60,780 bases of DNA. Origin: Bacillus sp. 7884-1 (GTDB lineage Bacteria; Bacillota; Bacilli; Bacillales; Cytobacillaceae). The notes under the pieces were generated by a model. The model worked only from the letters and a program-made list of their open reading frames with translations, ran no database searches and was not told the origin of the DNA. Positions 53,625 to 60,780 of the stretch are shown piece after piece (positions within the stretch are counted from its first letter, which is position 1; the number at the start of each line of letters is the position of its first letter). The DNA is taken from the NCBI RefSeq assembly GCF_002272245.1, contig NZ_NPDD01000198.1:1-60780 (forward strand), read 5' to 3'. The translations under genes and the position numbers were made by a program.

Positions 53625-54120
53625 GAGAAAATCCTCCTGTACTTTTTTGAAGTGACTTTAACGCACGATGGTAGGTAGATCGAACCTTATTTTCATTCCA
53701 ATTTAGTATGGAGGCTGTTTCAGATACAGAGAGTTCTTTAATGCCTCTAAGGATGATCACATCTCGATAATTTGCTTTTAGTGATTGTATTGCCTGATAA
53801 AGCATTTTGTTATTTTCATTGAGTTGGAGAATCTTCTCCGGTGTCTCCTTATCACTTTGCTCATCCCTGAACCAAATCATTTGTTTCATCCTTACACGCT
53901 TCCTTTTTCTCATTTCATCTATCCCCACATGACGTGCAATTGAAATTAGCCAGGTTTTAGGGCTTGCTTTATGCTGATAAGTATCAAAACCTTTAATAGC
54001 TCGGATAAAAACTTCCTGCACCAGATCTTCTACGTCACTTGACCCAATGTAATAAACTAAAAAATGGTATATATCTTTGTTGTACAAGTAATACCACTCA
54101 GAAATTATGTTGCTATTCAT
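53611..54120 (-). CDS. ECF RNA polymerase sigma factor (SigX-like)
   Basis: The protein has 169 residues with region 2 (YHFLVYYIGSSDVEDLVQEVFIRA, split about 18-41; KTWLISIARHVGIDEMR) and region 4 (LKANYRDVIILRGIKELSVSETASIL, split about 115-150, and NKVRSTYHRALKSLQ). It resembles SigX-type sigmas of cell-envelope control. The start is the ATG at 54120, with GGAG eleven bases upstream. Its own promoter region has an ECF-like TGACAT/CGAC pair. Confidence 0.88.
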   Translation of the reverse strand: MNSNIISEWYYLYNKDIYHFLVYYIGSSDVEDLVQEVFIRAIKGFDTYQHKASPKTWLISIARHVGIDEMRKRKRVRMKQMIWFRDEQSDKETPEKILQLNENNKMLYQAIQSLKANYRDVIILRGIKELSVSETASILNWNENKVRSTYHRALKSLQKSTGGFSHEKE

Positions 54121-54168
54121 CCGCTGGTCAACTCCATTTTTCCTCCAATTTTTTATACTCATAAATTA

Positions 54169-54194
54169 GTCGAATCAGTGGAACATTTATGTCA
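54169..54194 (-). promoter_or_regulatory. Candidate autoregulated ECF promoter
   Basis: On the minus strand TGACAT (54189-54194) and CGAC (54169-54172) are 16 bp apart, similar to SigX/SigW-type promoters (TGTAAC or TGAAAC with CGTC or CGAC). It lies 49 bp before the sigma gene start. Confidence 0.4.
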
Positions 54195-54261
54195 CTTTTT
54201 ACAAATATTTTTAAAGATTTTATACCACCAATACTAACGCCCTCCTTAGAAGCAAAAAAAA

Positions 54262-54283
54262 AGAGCTTGAAATACCAAGCTCT
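54262..54283 (-). terminator. Terminator between terC and the sigma gene
   Basis: AGAGCTTG and CAAGCTCT form an 8-bp stem followed by a run of nine or more T on the minus strand, about 100 bp past terC. Confidence 0.85.
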
Positions 54284-54381
54284 GTTCAATAATCCTTTAT
54301 AGGTAACCCTTAGATAACACATTTCTTATGTCTCTTCTCGGAAAAATCAGCTGCAGCATTTTTCCTTTGACAACTTTATCT

Positions 54382-55143
54382 TTAATGAGAGTATTTTTCT
54401 GCTCTCGATTTGCGAATATAGTGGATAATGAATGTCACAACAAATGATAAAACCAAGAAACCGATAAAAATTTCGTTTGCAATGTGAATATCAACCAGCG
54501 TTAATCCCATTTTAATTGCAATAAAGGTGATCAAAATGTAGGCAGTTGTTTCGAGCTCAGGCACCCTGTCCATTAAGGCAATGAAGAAGGTTGCCACACC
54601 CCTCATTAGTAGAATCCCAATCATCCCGCCAAGTAAGATGACCCAAACTTCTTCAGATACAGCGAGTGCTGTTAAGATACTATCCACCGAAAAGGCTAAG
54701 TCCATAAGCTCTACTGAGATAACGGTTGCCCAGAAGAACCCAAATGTTTTCACTAACCAGCCTTTTGGTTGAACTTGTCCTTCCCCTTCTCCTGCCTCTT
54801 TGTGCAGTAGCTTGTCTTTAAAGAATATAACCGCAAGCCACAACAAGTATAGAGCTCCAATTAATTTAATCCACCATAATTTTATTAAAAACGTTCCCAA
54901 GCCGATGAAGATAAATCGGAATAGATAAGCTCCCCAAAGTCCATATACTAGGGCTTTCTTTTGCTGCTCTTTAGGTAGTGGCTTAACAAATGCAGACAAT
55001 ACCAATGCATTATCCGCGGATAATATACATTCAAGTACGGCTAATGAAAGGATTAACCCCCAAGCTTTTGGTGAGGATAACACTTCCGCCCACATATGCC
55101 AATCTAACATTGAGGTATAGGTCGAAACAATTCCTTCCCACAT
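54382..55143 (-). CDS. TerC-family membrane protein
   Basis: The protein has 253 residues with about seven spans. The acidic metal-site motifs LECILSADNALVLSAF and VELMDLAFSVDSILTALAVS identify the TerC family, several of which export manganese. AAGGAG precedes the ATG. It starts 51 bp after the MarR gene and is probably co-transcribed with it. There is no room for the yybP-ykoY riboswitch that often precedes this family. Confidence 0.92.
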   Translation of the reverse strand: MWEGIVSTYTSMLDWHMWAEVLSSPKAWGLILSLAVLECILSADNALVLSAFVKPLPKEQQKKALVYGLWGAYLFRFIFIGLGTFLIKLWWIKLIGALYLLWLAVIFFKDKLLHKEAGEGEGQVQPKGWLVKTFGFFWATVISVELMDLAFSVDSILTALAVSEEVWVILLGGMIGILLMRGVATFFIALMDRVPELETTAYILITFIAIKMGLTLVDIHIANEIFIGFLVLSFVVTFIIHYIRKSRAEKYSH

Positions 55144-55194
55144 TTTGCATTTCTCCTTGAATTTTACACTGTATTTTCATTATGCATTTCTTCG

Positions 55195-55644
55195 TTACCA
55201 TTTAGTCACTGTCAATTTTTCCAGTAATTTATTTAATTTTTTGAGACCATTGATGATTTCGAGTAACGATTGCTCTGTTTCCCCTTGAATGGAATTTGAA
55301 ATTTTCTCGATTAATTCTTGATTGATTTCCTCTACCACAGTTTTTCCCTTTTCTGAGAGAGCAACCTTTACCACTCTCTCATCGCCTTCATCTCTTACAC
55401 GTACAATAAGACCTTTACCTTCGAGCTTTTTGCACATCGTTGAAATATTGGTTCCGGCAATATGTAAGCGGCTGGCTAAAGTGCCGATTGTATGCGAACC
55501 ATGCTGATCTATTTCTAAAAGAATTCTCCCCTGCAATGTGGTAATCCCATGGTGGTCACATAAAGTGATTATTAAATTACTTGTTCTTTCATTTATTTGC
55601 CTGGTATAGCTCCAAAGGATATTTTTAAAATCAATTACATCCAT
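55195..55644 (-). CDS. MarR-family regulator
   Basis: The protein has 149 residues with the MarR winged helix: LQGRILLEIDQHGSHTIGTL, LHIAGTNISTMCKKLEGKGL (split) and the wing VRDEGDERVVKVALSEKG. One Cys (SxMCKKLE) lies in the recognition helix. AGGAGG precedes the ATG. It heads a pair with terC and faces the NhaC gene across a palindrome, so it probably regulates both. The ligand is unknown. Confidence 0.92.
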   Translation of the reverse strand: MDVIDFKNILWSYTRQINERTSNLIITLCDHHGITTLQGRILLEIDQHGSHTIGTLASRLHIAGTNISTMCKKLEGKGLIVRVRDEGDERVVKVALSEKGKTVVEEINQELIEKISNSIQGETEQSLLEIINGLKKLNKLLEKLTVTKW

Positions 55645-55661
55645 GTTTACCTCCTAATAAT

Positions 55662-55704
55662 TATAATCTATATTATATATGATTTATATATATAATAGAT
55701 TATA
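55662..55704. promoter_or_regulatory. Candidate MarR operator in the divergent region
   Basis: TATAATCTA (55662-55670) and TAGATTATA (55696-55704) are exact 9-bp complements spaced by 25 bp. The region is very AT-rich, which lowers its weight. It lies between the MarR and NhaC genes. Confidence 0.45.
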
Positions 55705-55791
55705 TACTTAATAATATCAAATCGTATTTTAATGATTATTTATTAGAAGTAGTTCAAACAATAATGATATTCCGTAATAGGAGTAATATCA

Positions 55792-57213
55792 TTGGAACAT
55801 ACCTGGCTTTCTCTTGTACCCTTTCTAATTGTAATAGCCATGTCGATTTGGCTGAAAAATATCTTACCTGGTCTTGTGGTGGGTCTTCTCGTAGGCTCTT
55901 TGATATTTACTTCGGATATTTTAGATGGGACCATTCAAAGTGTTACTTATATGGTGACCACTTTGTCGGATGAAACCAACATAAAAATCATTGGATTTCT
56001 TTATTTATTTGGCGGTCTTGTGGGGATGATGAACATTTCTGGAGGGATTAAAGGTTTTTCAGAATGGGTTGGGACGAAGATAAAGAATGAACGCGGGTTG
56101 CTTGGTTTGATCTGGCTTACCCTCCCTTTTACCTTTATGATGCCGATGTTTCGAATCATGATGATTGGACCTGTCGTCAAATCGCTTGCGAAAAAAATGA
56201 ATGTCTCGAAGCAGAAAGTCGGACTGACGATGGACATTTCAACAGAGTCAGTCATTGTCCTCTTACCAGTCGCGACTGCATTTGTTGGGTTCATGGTTTC
56301 TTTAGTGGAAGGCAGTATCCGGGATTTGAATTTTGGAATGTCGCCCTATGAGGTATTCTTATTAAGTATTCTGTTTAATTTCTTTGCCATTTCCACGCTA
56401 ATCATTGGATTAATCCAAACCTTTTGGATTCCTAGTAAAAAGGATTCGAATGTAAAAGGTGTTCAAGAGCAGATGGAAGAAGAAGAGCATGAATTTCACC
56501 GAATCGGCATTAAAAAAGAACTTTCGATGGTAAAAGCTCAGCCGTGGAACTTGATTGTGCCAGTCTTTTTGCTGTTAGGTTTATCTTTGTTCTTATTATG
56601 GCAGGACGGTAAAAGTAAAGGTGCTAAAACCGTATTCGATGCCTTTTCTATCGCAGATGCCACTTTTGTCATGCTATTAGCCGTTTTTATCACTCTTATC
56701 CTCTCATTCATTTTTTATATTATTAGACGGCAACATCTTAGTGAGCTATTGTACCATTTTTATGATGGCGGGAATCAGATGATGGAGGCTATTAGTCTGC
56801 TCGTGTTAATATGGTCATTAACCCTTTCAGCCGAGGACCTGGGTTTTTCTACCTTTATTAGTTCAACCTTAGGTGCATTTTTACCAGCTTGGTTAACGCC
56901 AGCTACAATCTTCCTGCTCGGGTCTGTTGTGGGCTATTTTATTGGTTCCTCGTGGGGAACATGGGGATTATTTATGCCATTGGGCGTTAGTTTGGCGGTT
57001 TCAACCGGTGCGTCTATCCCATTAACCGTAGGTGCTGTATTTGCCAGTGGAGCCTTTGGGGCATTGGCCTCACCATTAGGAGATACCACCATTACGACCG
57101 CCTCTATTATGGATTTGCCAATAGTCGAGTATGCACGATATAAATTGAAGGTTTCAGTCATTGGAGGGGTCATTTCAATCGTTTTCTATCTTGTGGCTGC
57201 CTTCTTTATTTGA
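55792..57213 (+). CDS. NhaC-type Na+/H+ antiporter family protein
   Basis: The protein has 473 residues with about twelve spans. ITLP-like segments of the NhaC family appear as WLTLPFTFMMPMFRIMMIGP, VGYFIGSSWGTWGLFMPLG and GAFGALASPLGDTTITTASI. It exchanges cations or an amino-acid-like solute for protons. The start is TTG at 55792 after AGGAG; the frame has no better ATG. It is divergent from the MarR gene. Confidence 0.87.
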   Translation: MEHTWLSLVPFLIVIAMSIWLKNILPGLVVGLLVGSLIFTSDILDGTIQSVTYMVTTLSDETNIKIIGFLYLFGGLVGMMNISGGIKGFSEWVGTKIKNERGLLGLIWLTLPFTFMMPMFRIMMIGPVVKSLAKKMNVSKQKVGLTMDISTESVIVLLPVATAFVGFMVSLVEGSIRDLNFGMSPYEVFLLSILFNFFAISTLIIGLIQTFWIPSKKDSNVKGVQEQMEEEEHEFHRIGIKKELSMVKAQPWNLIVPVFLLLGLSLFLLWQDGKSKGAKTVFDAFSIADATFVMLLAVFITLILSFIFYIIRRQHLSELLYHFYDGGNQMMEAISLLVLIWSLTLSAEDLGFSTFISSTLGAFLPAWLTPATIFLLGSVVGYFIGSSWGTWGLFMPLGVSLAVSTGASIPLTVGAVFASGAFGALASPLGDTTITTASIMDLPIVEYARYKLKVSVIGGVISIVFYLVAAFFI

Positions 57214-57214
57214 T

Positions 57215-57265
57215 ATATCTACACACTTTTTCAAGATATCTACACAAAATTACTCGATATCTACA
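57215..57265 (+). repeat. Three direct repeats with an exact 21-bp period
   Basis: ATATCTACACA occurs at 57215-57225 and 57236-57246, and ATATCTACA at 57257-57265. The 21-bp period is two helical turns. It starts one base after the NhaC stop. Confidence 0.6.
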
Positions 57266-57286
57266 GATCTGTGATAAATAGTAAAC

Positions 57287-57321
57287 GACCTAAGAAAAGT
57301 CGGGGTAACTTTTCTTAGGTC
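57287..57321. terminator. Terminator after the NhaC gene
   Basis: GACCTAAGAAAAGT and ACTTTTCTTAGGTC form a 14-bp perfect stem with a seven-base loop. Confidence 0.8.
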
Positions 57322-57364
57322 GAAATTTGTTGAAAGCAGAAAATAAACCCCTCAGCGTGTATTT

Positions 57365-57523
57365 TTAATCTTGCATAGCTCCTGCCTCTCGGGAAGTCAT
57401 TGAACCTTGTCCCAGCCTTACATCTTTTTGAATTTCTTGTTTTACCTTTTGTGGATCAGTTCCTGCAAATTCTGGTTTCATAATAGAACCTAACTTCTGG
57501 TTAGCTTGTTGATCAGGATGCAT
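57365..57523 (-). CDS. Small conserved-looking peptide (52 residues)
   Basis: The frame encodes 52 residues, Gln-rich and without hydrophobic stretches: HPDQQANQKLGSIMKPEFAG, TDPQKVKQEIQKDV and GSMTSREAGAMQD. GGAGG precedes the ATG. The composition resembles small soluble spore or stress proteins, but I do not recognise a named family. It is downstream of, and on the same strand as, the sensor kinase. Confidence 0.6.
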   Translation of the reverse strand: MHPDQQANQKLGSIMKPEFAGTDPQKVKQEIQKDVRLGQGSMTSREAGAMQD

Positions 57524-57641
57524 CCTAGTCCTCCTTAATTATCGTATCATTCTCTTATTATTTACAGATCTACTGCAAAATTAATCTTTCTGATCCTGAA
57601 ACAAATCAATAAAAGCCCAGTTCACTTAACTGAGCTTTTCT

Positions 57642-58892
57642 TTAGGTTACCTGGGGTAAAAGAATAATAAATTCTGTCCCGATACCTTTTTCACTATTTA
57701 CTTGTATTTTCCCCTTGAAAGAACGGATAATTTGAAAACTCACCATCATTCCCAATCCTGTCCCACTTTCTTTTAAAGAATAATACGGAGATCCAAGCAT
57801 ATCAATTTGCTTTTTTGTCATACCAATTCCTTGGTCCTTAATGACAATTTTTATATATCCGTCATCCGTTGAAGTACATGTAATCCAAACCATACCACCA
57901 TTCGGCATAGATTCTATCGCATTCTTCAAAATATTAATTAAAGACTGGTTCAATTTTTGAGGATTTGCATATATCCAACAGTTATCTCGAATATCAGTTT
58001 TAATCTCAACATTACGATTCAAGGTGTAGCTTTGAATAATATTTACTACACGTTGTATCTGATAACCTATGTTGATTCTTTCCTTATCATAAATAGATGG
58101 TTTTCCAAAAGATAAAAAATCATTAATAATTTCATTTGCACGGTCTAGTTCTTCAAGAGATATTTGGATATATTCCTTCTTTTTTTCTGGCAAATCAGGT
58201 TCGTTCAGAAGTTGCAGAAAGCCGCGAGTCGCTTGCATCGGATTTCTAATCTCATGTGCGAAAACACTCGTTAACTCACCTATAACTCGTAATTTTTCTG
58301 ACTTTTGCATTTCTAAGCTCAGCTGGTGAACTTCCCTGATTGCTTCAATTAACATAGCGAAGCACCAAGTCACAACCGTTGCAAAAATAAGATGAATAAT
58401 CGGAACTGTAAGATACTCTTTGGAAAAACCTCTAAGAATTCCTAACAACGTTAAACCCATCAGACAGTAGGAAAAAGAAAGACCAACAGCAATTTTAACC
58501 CTCATATCTTTTTTCGAATTGGTAAACGATTTTTGATAATACACTATTAAAGGCAGAGATAACATTAAGACAAGAACTGTATTATAAAAACCTATATCAA
58601 TTCCAAAAGATAGCCGATAAAGGATGATTAGGGCTGATAGGAGGATTCCTGCCCAAAATCCGCCATATAACGTACCAAATAATAGAGGAATAACTCTTAA
58701 CTCTAAACGAGCATTTTGACCAAAAACCACAGGAAAGGACATGCAAGCTATTATAGATAATCCCCATAAAATGGTCATTATTACTTTTCTATTTTTAGCA
58801 TTCTCTACCCTTTCAGTAATAAATGTGTAATAAATAAATATGGGAATTACCATAAACGCCAGCTGTAGTAAAAAATCCTTTATTATACTCAT
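57642..58892 (-). CDS. Sporulation-type sensor histidine kinase (5TMR-LYT, KinB-like)
   Basis: The protein has 416 residues. Six N-terminal spans match the 5TMR-LYT sensor (LRVIPLLFGTLYGGFWAGILL split). The HisKA domain has ELTSVFAHEIRNPMQATRGF, and the ATPase domain has LINILKNAIESMPNGG, DQGIGMTKKQ and GTGLGMMVSFQI. There is no linked response regulator gene, as for KinA-E kinases that feed the Spo0A phosphorelay. The ATG at 58892 follows GGAAGGT. Confidence 0.88.
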   Translation of the reverse strand: MSIIKDFLLQLAFMVIPIFIYYTFITERVENAKNRKVIMTILWGLSIIACMSFPVVFGQNARLELRVIPLLFGTLYGGFWAGILLSALIILYRLSFGIDIGFYNTVLVLMLSLPLIVYYQKSFTNSKKDMRVKIAVGLSFSYCLMGLTLLGILRGFSKEYLTVPIIHLIFATVVTWCFAMLIEAIREVHQLSLEMQKSEKLRVIGELTSVFAHEIRNPMQATRGFLQLLNEPDLPEKKKEYIQISLEELDRANEIINDFLSFGKPSIYDKERINIGYQIQRVVNIIQSYTLNRNVEIKTDIRDNCWIYANPQKLNQSLINILKNAIESMPNGGMVWITCTSTDDGYIKIVIKDQGIGMTKKQIDMLGSPYYSLKESGTGLGMMVSFQIIRSFKGKIQVNSEKGIGTEFIILLPQVT

Positions 58893-59271
58893 CTTCGTTA
58901 CCTTCCGCATCTTTTCGATATCTGAATCCCACAATAATCATGTTCTTATGTATTCGACTTTTCTATTCAAACAAACATCATACTTTAGTATTTATTACAT
59001 TACACATTATACTTTAAAATTACCATAATTTGTCGACTTTTGTTTTTTTCATTTAAGTTCTATTTCCGTTGTGAAATTTTCTAAAGGTCCTTTCATTTAA
59101 AGAAAGTTCTACCGTCGTAAAAATAGATTCTTGCCTCATTCAACGCAAAAAATCAGTAATTTTGAACATACTAGAATAGCACAATCTTTTAAATTCAATT
59201 ACAATATTATCAGACATCTTTGTAGACAAATCGCATAAAAAATATTGGTATTAAGAGAGGCGGAAAGTGAA
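58893..59271. other. Divergent region between the kinase and SRPBCC genes
   Basis: About 380 bp, very AT-rich. I see no gene, structured RNA or palindrome of note. GGAAAG and a GTG-rich stretch precede the SRPBCC start. Confidence 0.4.
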
Positions 59272-59694
59272 ATGGAAACATCAAAAAAAATAACTGTAGA
59301 AACAACGGTCCAGGCACCAGTAGAAAAGGTCTGGGAATATTGGACAGAGCCAACTCATATTACAAAATGGAACTCGGCTTCAGAAGACTGGCACACCCCA
59401 ATTGCTGAGAATGATTTGCAAGTTGGCGGGAAATTTCTTTCAAGAATGGAAGCTAAAGATGGCAGTTTTGGATTCGATTTTGGTGGGGTTTATGATGATG
59501 TTAGATTAAATGAGGGTATTGCTTATACCCTAGAAGATGGAAGAAAAGTTACTATCACTTTTATTAGTCAAGGAGACGAAACAAAAGTAATTGAAACTTT
59601 TGATGCTGAAAACACCAATCCTATTGAGATGCAAGAAGCCGGCTGGCAGGCCATTTTAGATAATTTTAAAAAATACATTAATAACTCAAAATAA
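59272..59694 (+). CDS. SRPBCC (AHSA1-like) domain protein
   Basis: The protein has 140 residues: KKITVETTVQAPVEKVWEYW, TKWNSASEDWHTP and the C-terminal helix EMQEAGWQAILDNFKKYI. The fold binds hydrophobic ligands or client proteins. The ATG at 59272 is preferred, preceded by GGAAAGTGAA. It is single and ends at a strong terminator. Confidence 0.88.
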   Translation: METSKKITVETTVQAPVEKVWEYWTEPTHITKWNSASEDWHTPIAENDLQVGGKFLSRMEAKDGSFGFDFGGVYDDVRLNEGIAYTLEDGRKVTITFISQGDETKVIETFDAENTNPIEMQEAGWQAILDNFKKYINNSK

Positions 59695-59732
59695 GATTAG
59701 GAAAAAACGTATTACTTAAAAGGTTTGTATTT

Positions 59733-59785
59733 GAACCGAGCAAATGAAAGGTATTGACTCCCTAAATTTGCTCGGTTCTTTTTTT
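59733..59785 (+). terminator. Terminator of the SRPBCC gene
   Basis: GAACCGAGCAAAT and ATTTGCTCGGTTC form a 13-bp stem with a 20-base loop, followed by TTTTTTTG. Confidence 0.85.
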
Positions 59786-59822
59786 GTTCTTCCCACAACC
59801 TATTTGTATAAATTAAGTTGAC

Positions 59823-60606
59823 TTAAACTATGGGGCCAACTACTGGGTGCGGTACGTATGGTTCCTCTAGTGATGTAATTTCTTCAGGTGTTAACTTAAT
59901 TGAAGTGCTGGTACGGCATCTTCAAGATGACCTATAATAGGTGCTGTTACCGATTCCTTTTGCAGCAACCAAGCAAGTGCAATTTGAGCGCGAGGTACAC
60001 CACGTTTTTCGGCTATTTTCGCAACCTGCTTTGCGATTAATCTGTCCGTATCAGTAGTAGCATCATATTTAGACTTCTGAACTTGGTCAGTTTCGGAACG
60101 ATACGTTGCTTCCGACCAATCTCTCGTTAGTCTTCCAGACGCAAGCGGGCTATAGGGAATCACACCAATTATTTCTTCCTTACATAACGGCAGCATTTCA
60201 CGTTCCTCTTCACGATACAAAAGGTTTAAATGATTTTGCATCGAAACAAACCGGGTTCACCCATTTTTTTCTGCAACATGGTTCGCTTTTAGGAACTGCC
60301 ATGCAAACATAGAAGACGCACCAATGTATCTTACCTTGCCTGCCTTCACAACATTATGCAATGCTTCCATTGTCTCTTCGATAGGAGTGTTATTATCCCA
60401 GCGGTGAATTTGATACAGATCAACATAATCTGTTCCGAGTCGTTTAAGACTCTTGTCAATTTCACTCATAATATGCTTTCGATTTACCATTTGGACCTCC
60501 ATGCATAGGGAAATTAACTTTGGTTGCAAGGACAATTTCATCCCGATTGGCAAAATCCTTCAGAGCTCGTCCAACAATTTCTTCGCTTGTTCCATCTGCA
60601 TATAAT
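59823..60606 (-). pseudogene. Decayed aldo/keto reductase
   Basis: The remnant reads [20 protein letters not shown], then shifts frame near 60486-60492 before [33 protein letters not shown] (60257-60259) replaces the likely Trp in NGWTRF. The frame continues with GVIPYSPLASGRLTRDW and IALAWLLQKESVTAPIIG, then shifts once more near 59900-59904 before the true end LTPEEITSLEEPYVPHPVVG at 59823. The first 70 or so residues, with the catalytic Asp and Tyr region, are missing. At least four defects make loss of function certain. Confidence 0.88.
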
Positions 60607-60780
60607 AGGAGATAGTTATTGTAAACAAAACATATACATTATGAGGAATGATAAATCTTCGGAAGTAAAATTATTAAGTGCCTACCTTGTTTTTATATTT
60701 GCATTAAAAAAGCTAACTTTTTCATAGTGAAATGAGGCTAAATTTTGTGAACAAAAGACCTTAAACTAAACCTTTAGTTC

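Noticed and set aside
55144..55194. yybP-ykoY manganese riboswitch before the TerC gene
   Set aside because: Only 51 bp separate the MarR stop from the TerC start, too short for that RNA, and no matching stems are visible.
1..60780. CRISPR array, tRNA or rRNA genes
   Set aside because: No regularly spaced repeats of CRISPR type, no tRNA cloverleaf ending in CCA and no rRNA-like sequence were noticed on either strand. A dedicated scan (tRNAscan-type, Rfam) would settle it.

Overview
The window comes from a low-GC, endospore-forming Firmicute of the Bacillaceae (Bacillus sensu lato). The evidence is a Spo0E-type phosphatase, a KinB-like sensor kinase, a class IV PHA synthase pair (phaR/phaC), a CsoR/CopZ/CopA copper operon, an HxlR regulator with a catE-like dioxygenase, strong AGGAGG ribosome sites and many GTG/TTG starts. 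No rRNA, tRNA, CRISPR array, complete insertion sequence or prophage block is visible. The species cannot be fixed from sequence alone.

Layout. 0-8.4 kb: FAD-linked oxidase with a membrane protein, an LtrA-like protein, a Tat-exported phosphoesterase, a secreted amidase and a DUF218 protein. 8.5-11.4 kb: a putAbiC-type phage abortive-infection protein and a WG-repeat protein. 11.7-14.7 kb: a gene graveyard with 3' fragments of an EamA transporter, a radical SAM protein and an exported-protein paralogue, around an intact MscS channel. 14.8-30.2 kb: an envelope/metal region with a Met-rich secreted peptide, a two-component system (TCS) operon, His-rich lipoproteins (YVTN propeller, YdhK), a DUF2269 membrane protein, csoR-copZ-copA with a sirohaem-reductase-like protein, and a propeller-cytochrome c lipoprotein. 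30.4-42 kb: small regulators, a YbdG-like MscS channel, DUF817, DUF2975 with an HTH protein, a GT2 glycosyltransferase, GNAT and Dph6-like proteins, a broken alcohol dehydrogenase and phaRC. 42-48.4 kb: LysR, arginase, a class III aminotransferase with a frameshifted sodium:solute symporter, and small genes. 48.4-60.8 kb: an electrophile-stress-type operon with its HxlR regulator, RarD, an ECF sigma/anti-sigma pair, MarR-TerC, NhaC, a sporulation-type kinase, an SRPBCC protein and a decayed aldo/keto reductase.

The strongest new signal is regulatory. Five promoters between 15.2 and 28.7 kb share one 35-bp architecture: two TTCTKCA-like heptamers at an exact 11-bp period, then 11 bp, then a -10 hexamer. 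They lie before the Met-rich peptide, the TCS operon, the YVTN lipoprotein, ydhK and (with weaker half-sites) the propeller-cytochrome gene. Tandem repeats with an 11-bp period are typical of OmpR/PhoB-family response regulators. I infer that the local TCS autoregulates and controls a scattered envelope regulon beside the CsoR copper operon.

A second useful signal is a 22-bp perfect palindrome upstream of phaR that fits the Bacillus FadR operator. It suggests that PHA synthesis is tied to the fatty-acid degradation regulon.

The window is unusually rich in broken genes: nonsense codons in the GGDEF, PC4-like, HTH and aldo/keto reductase genes, and single-base shifts in the alcohol dehydrogenase, symporter and aldo/keto reductase. 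Either this strain is losing accessory functions or part of the assembly carries small errors.
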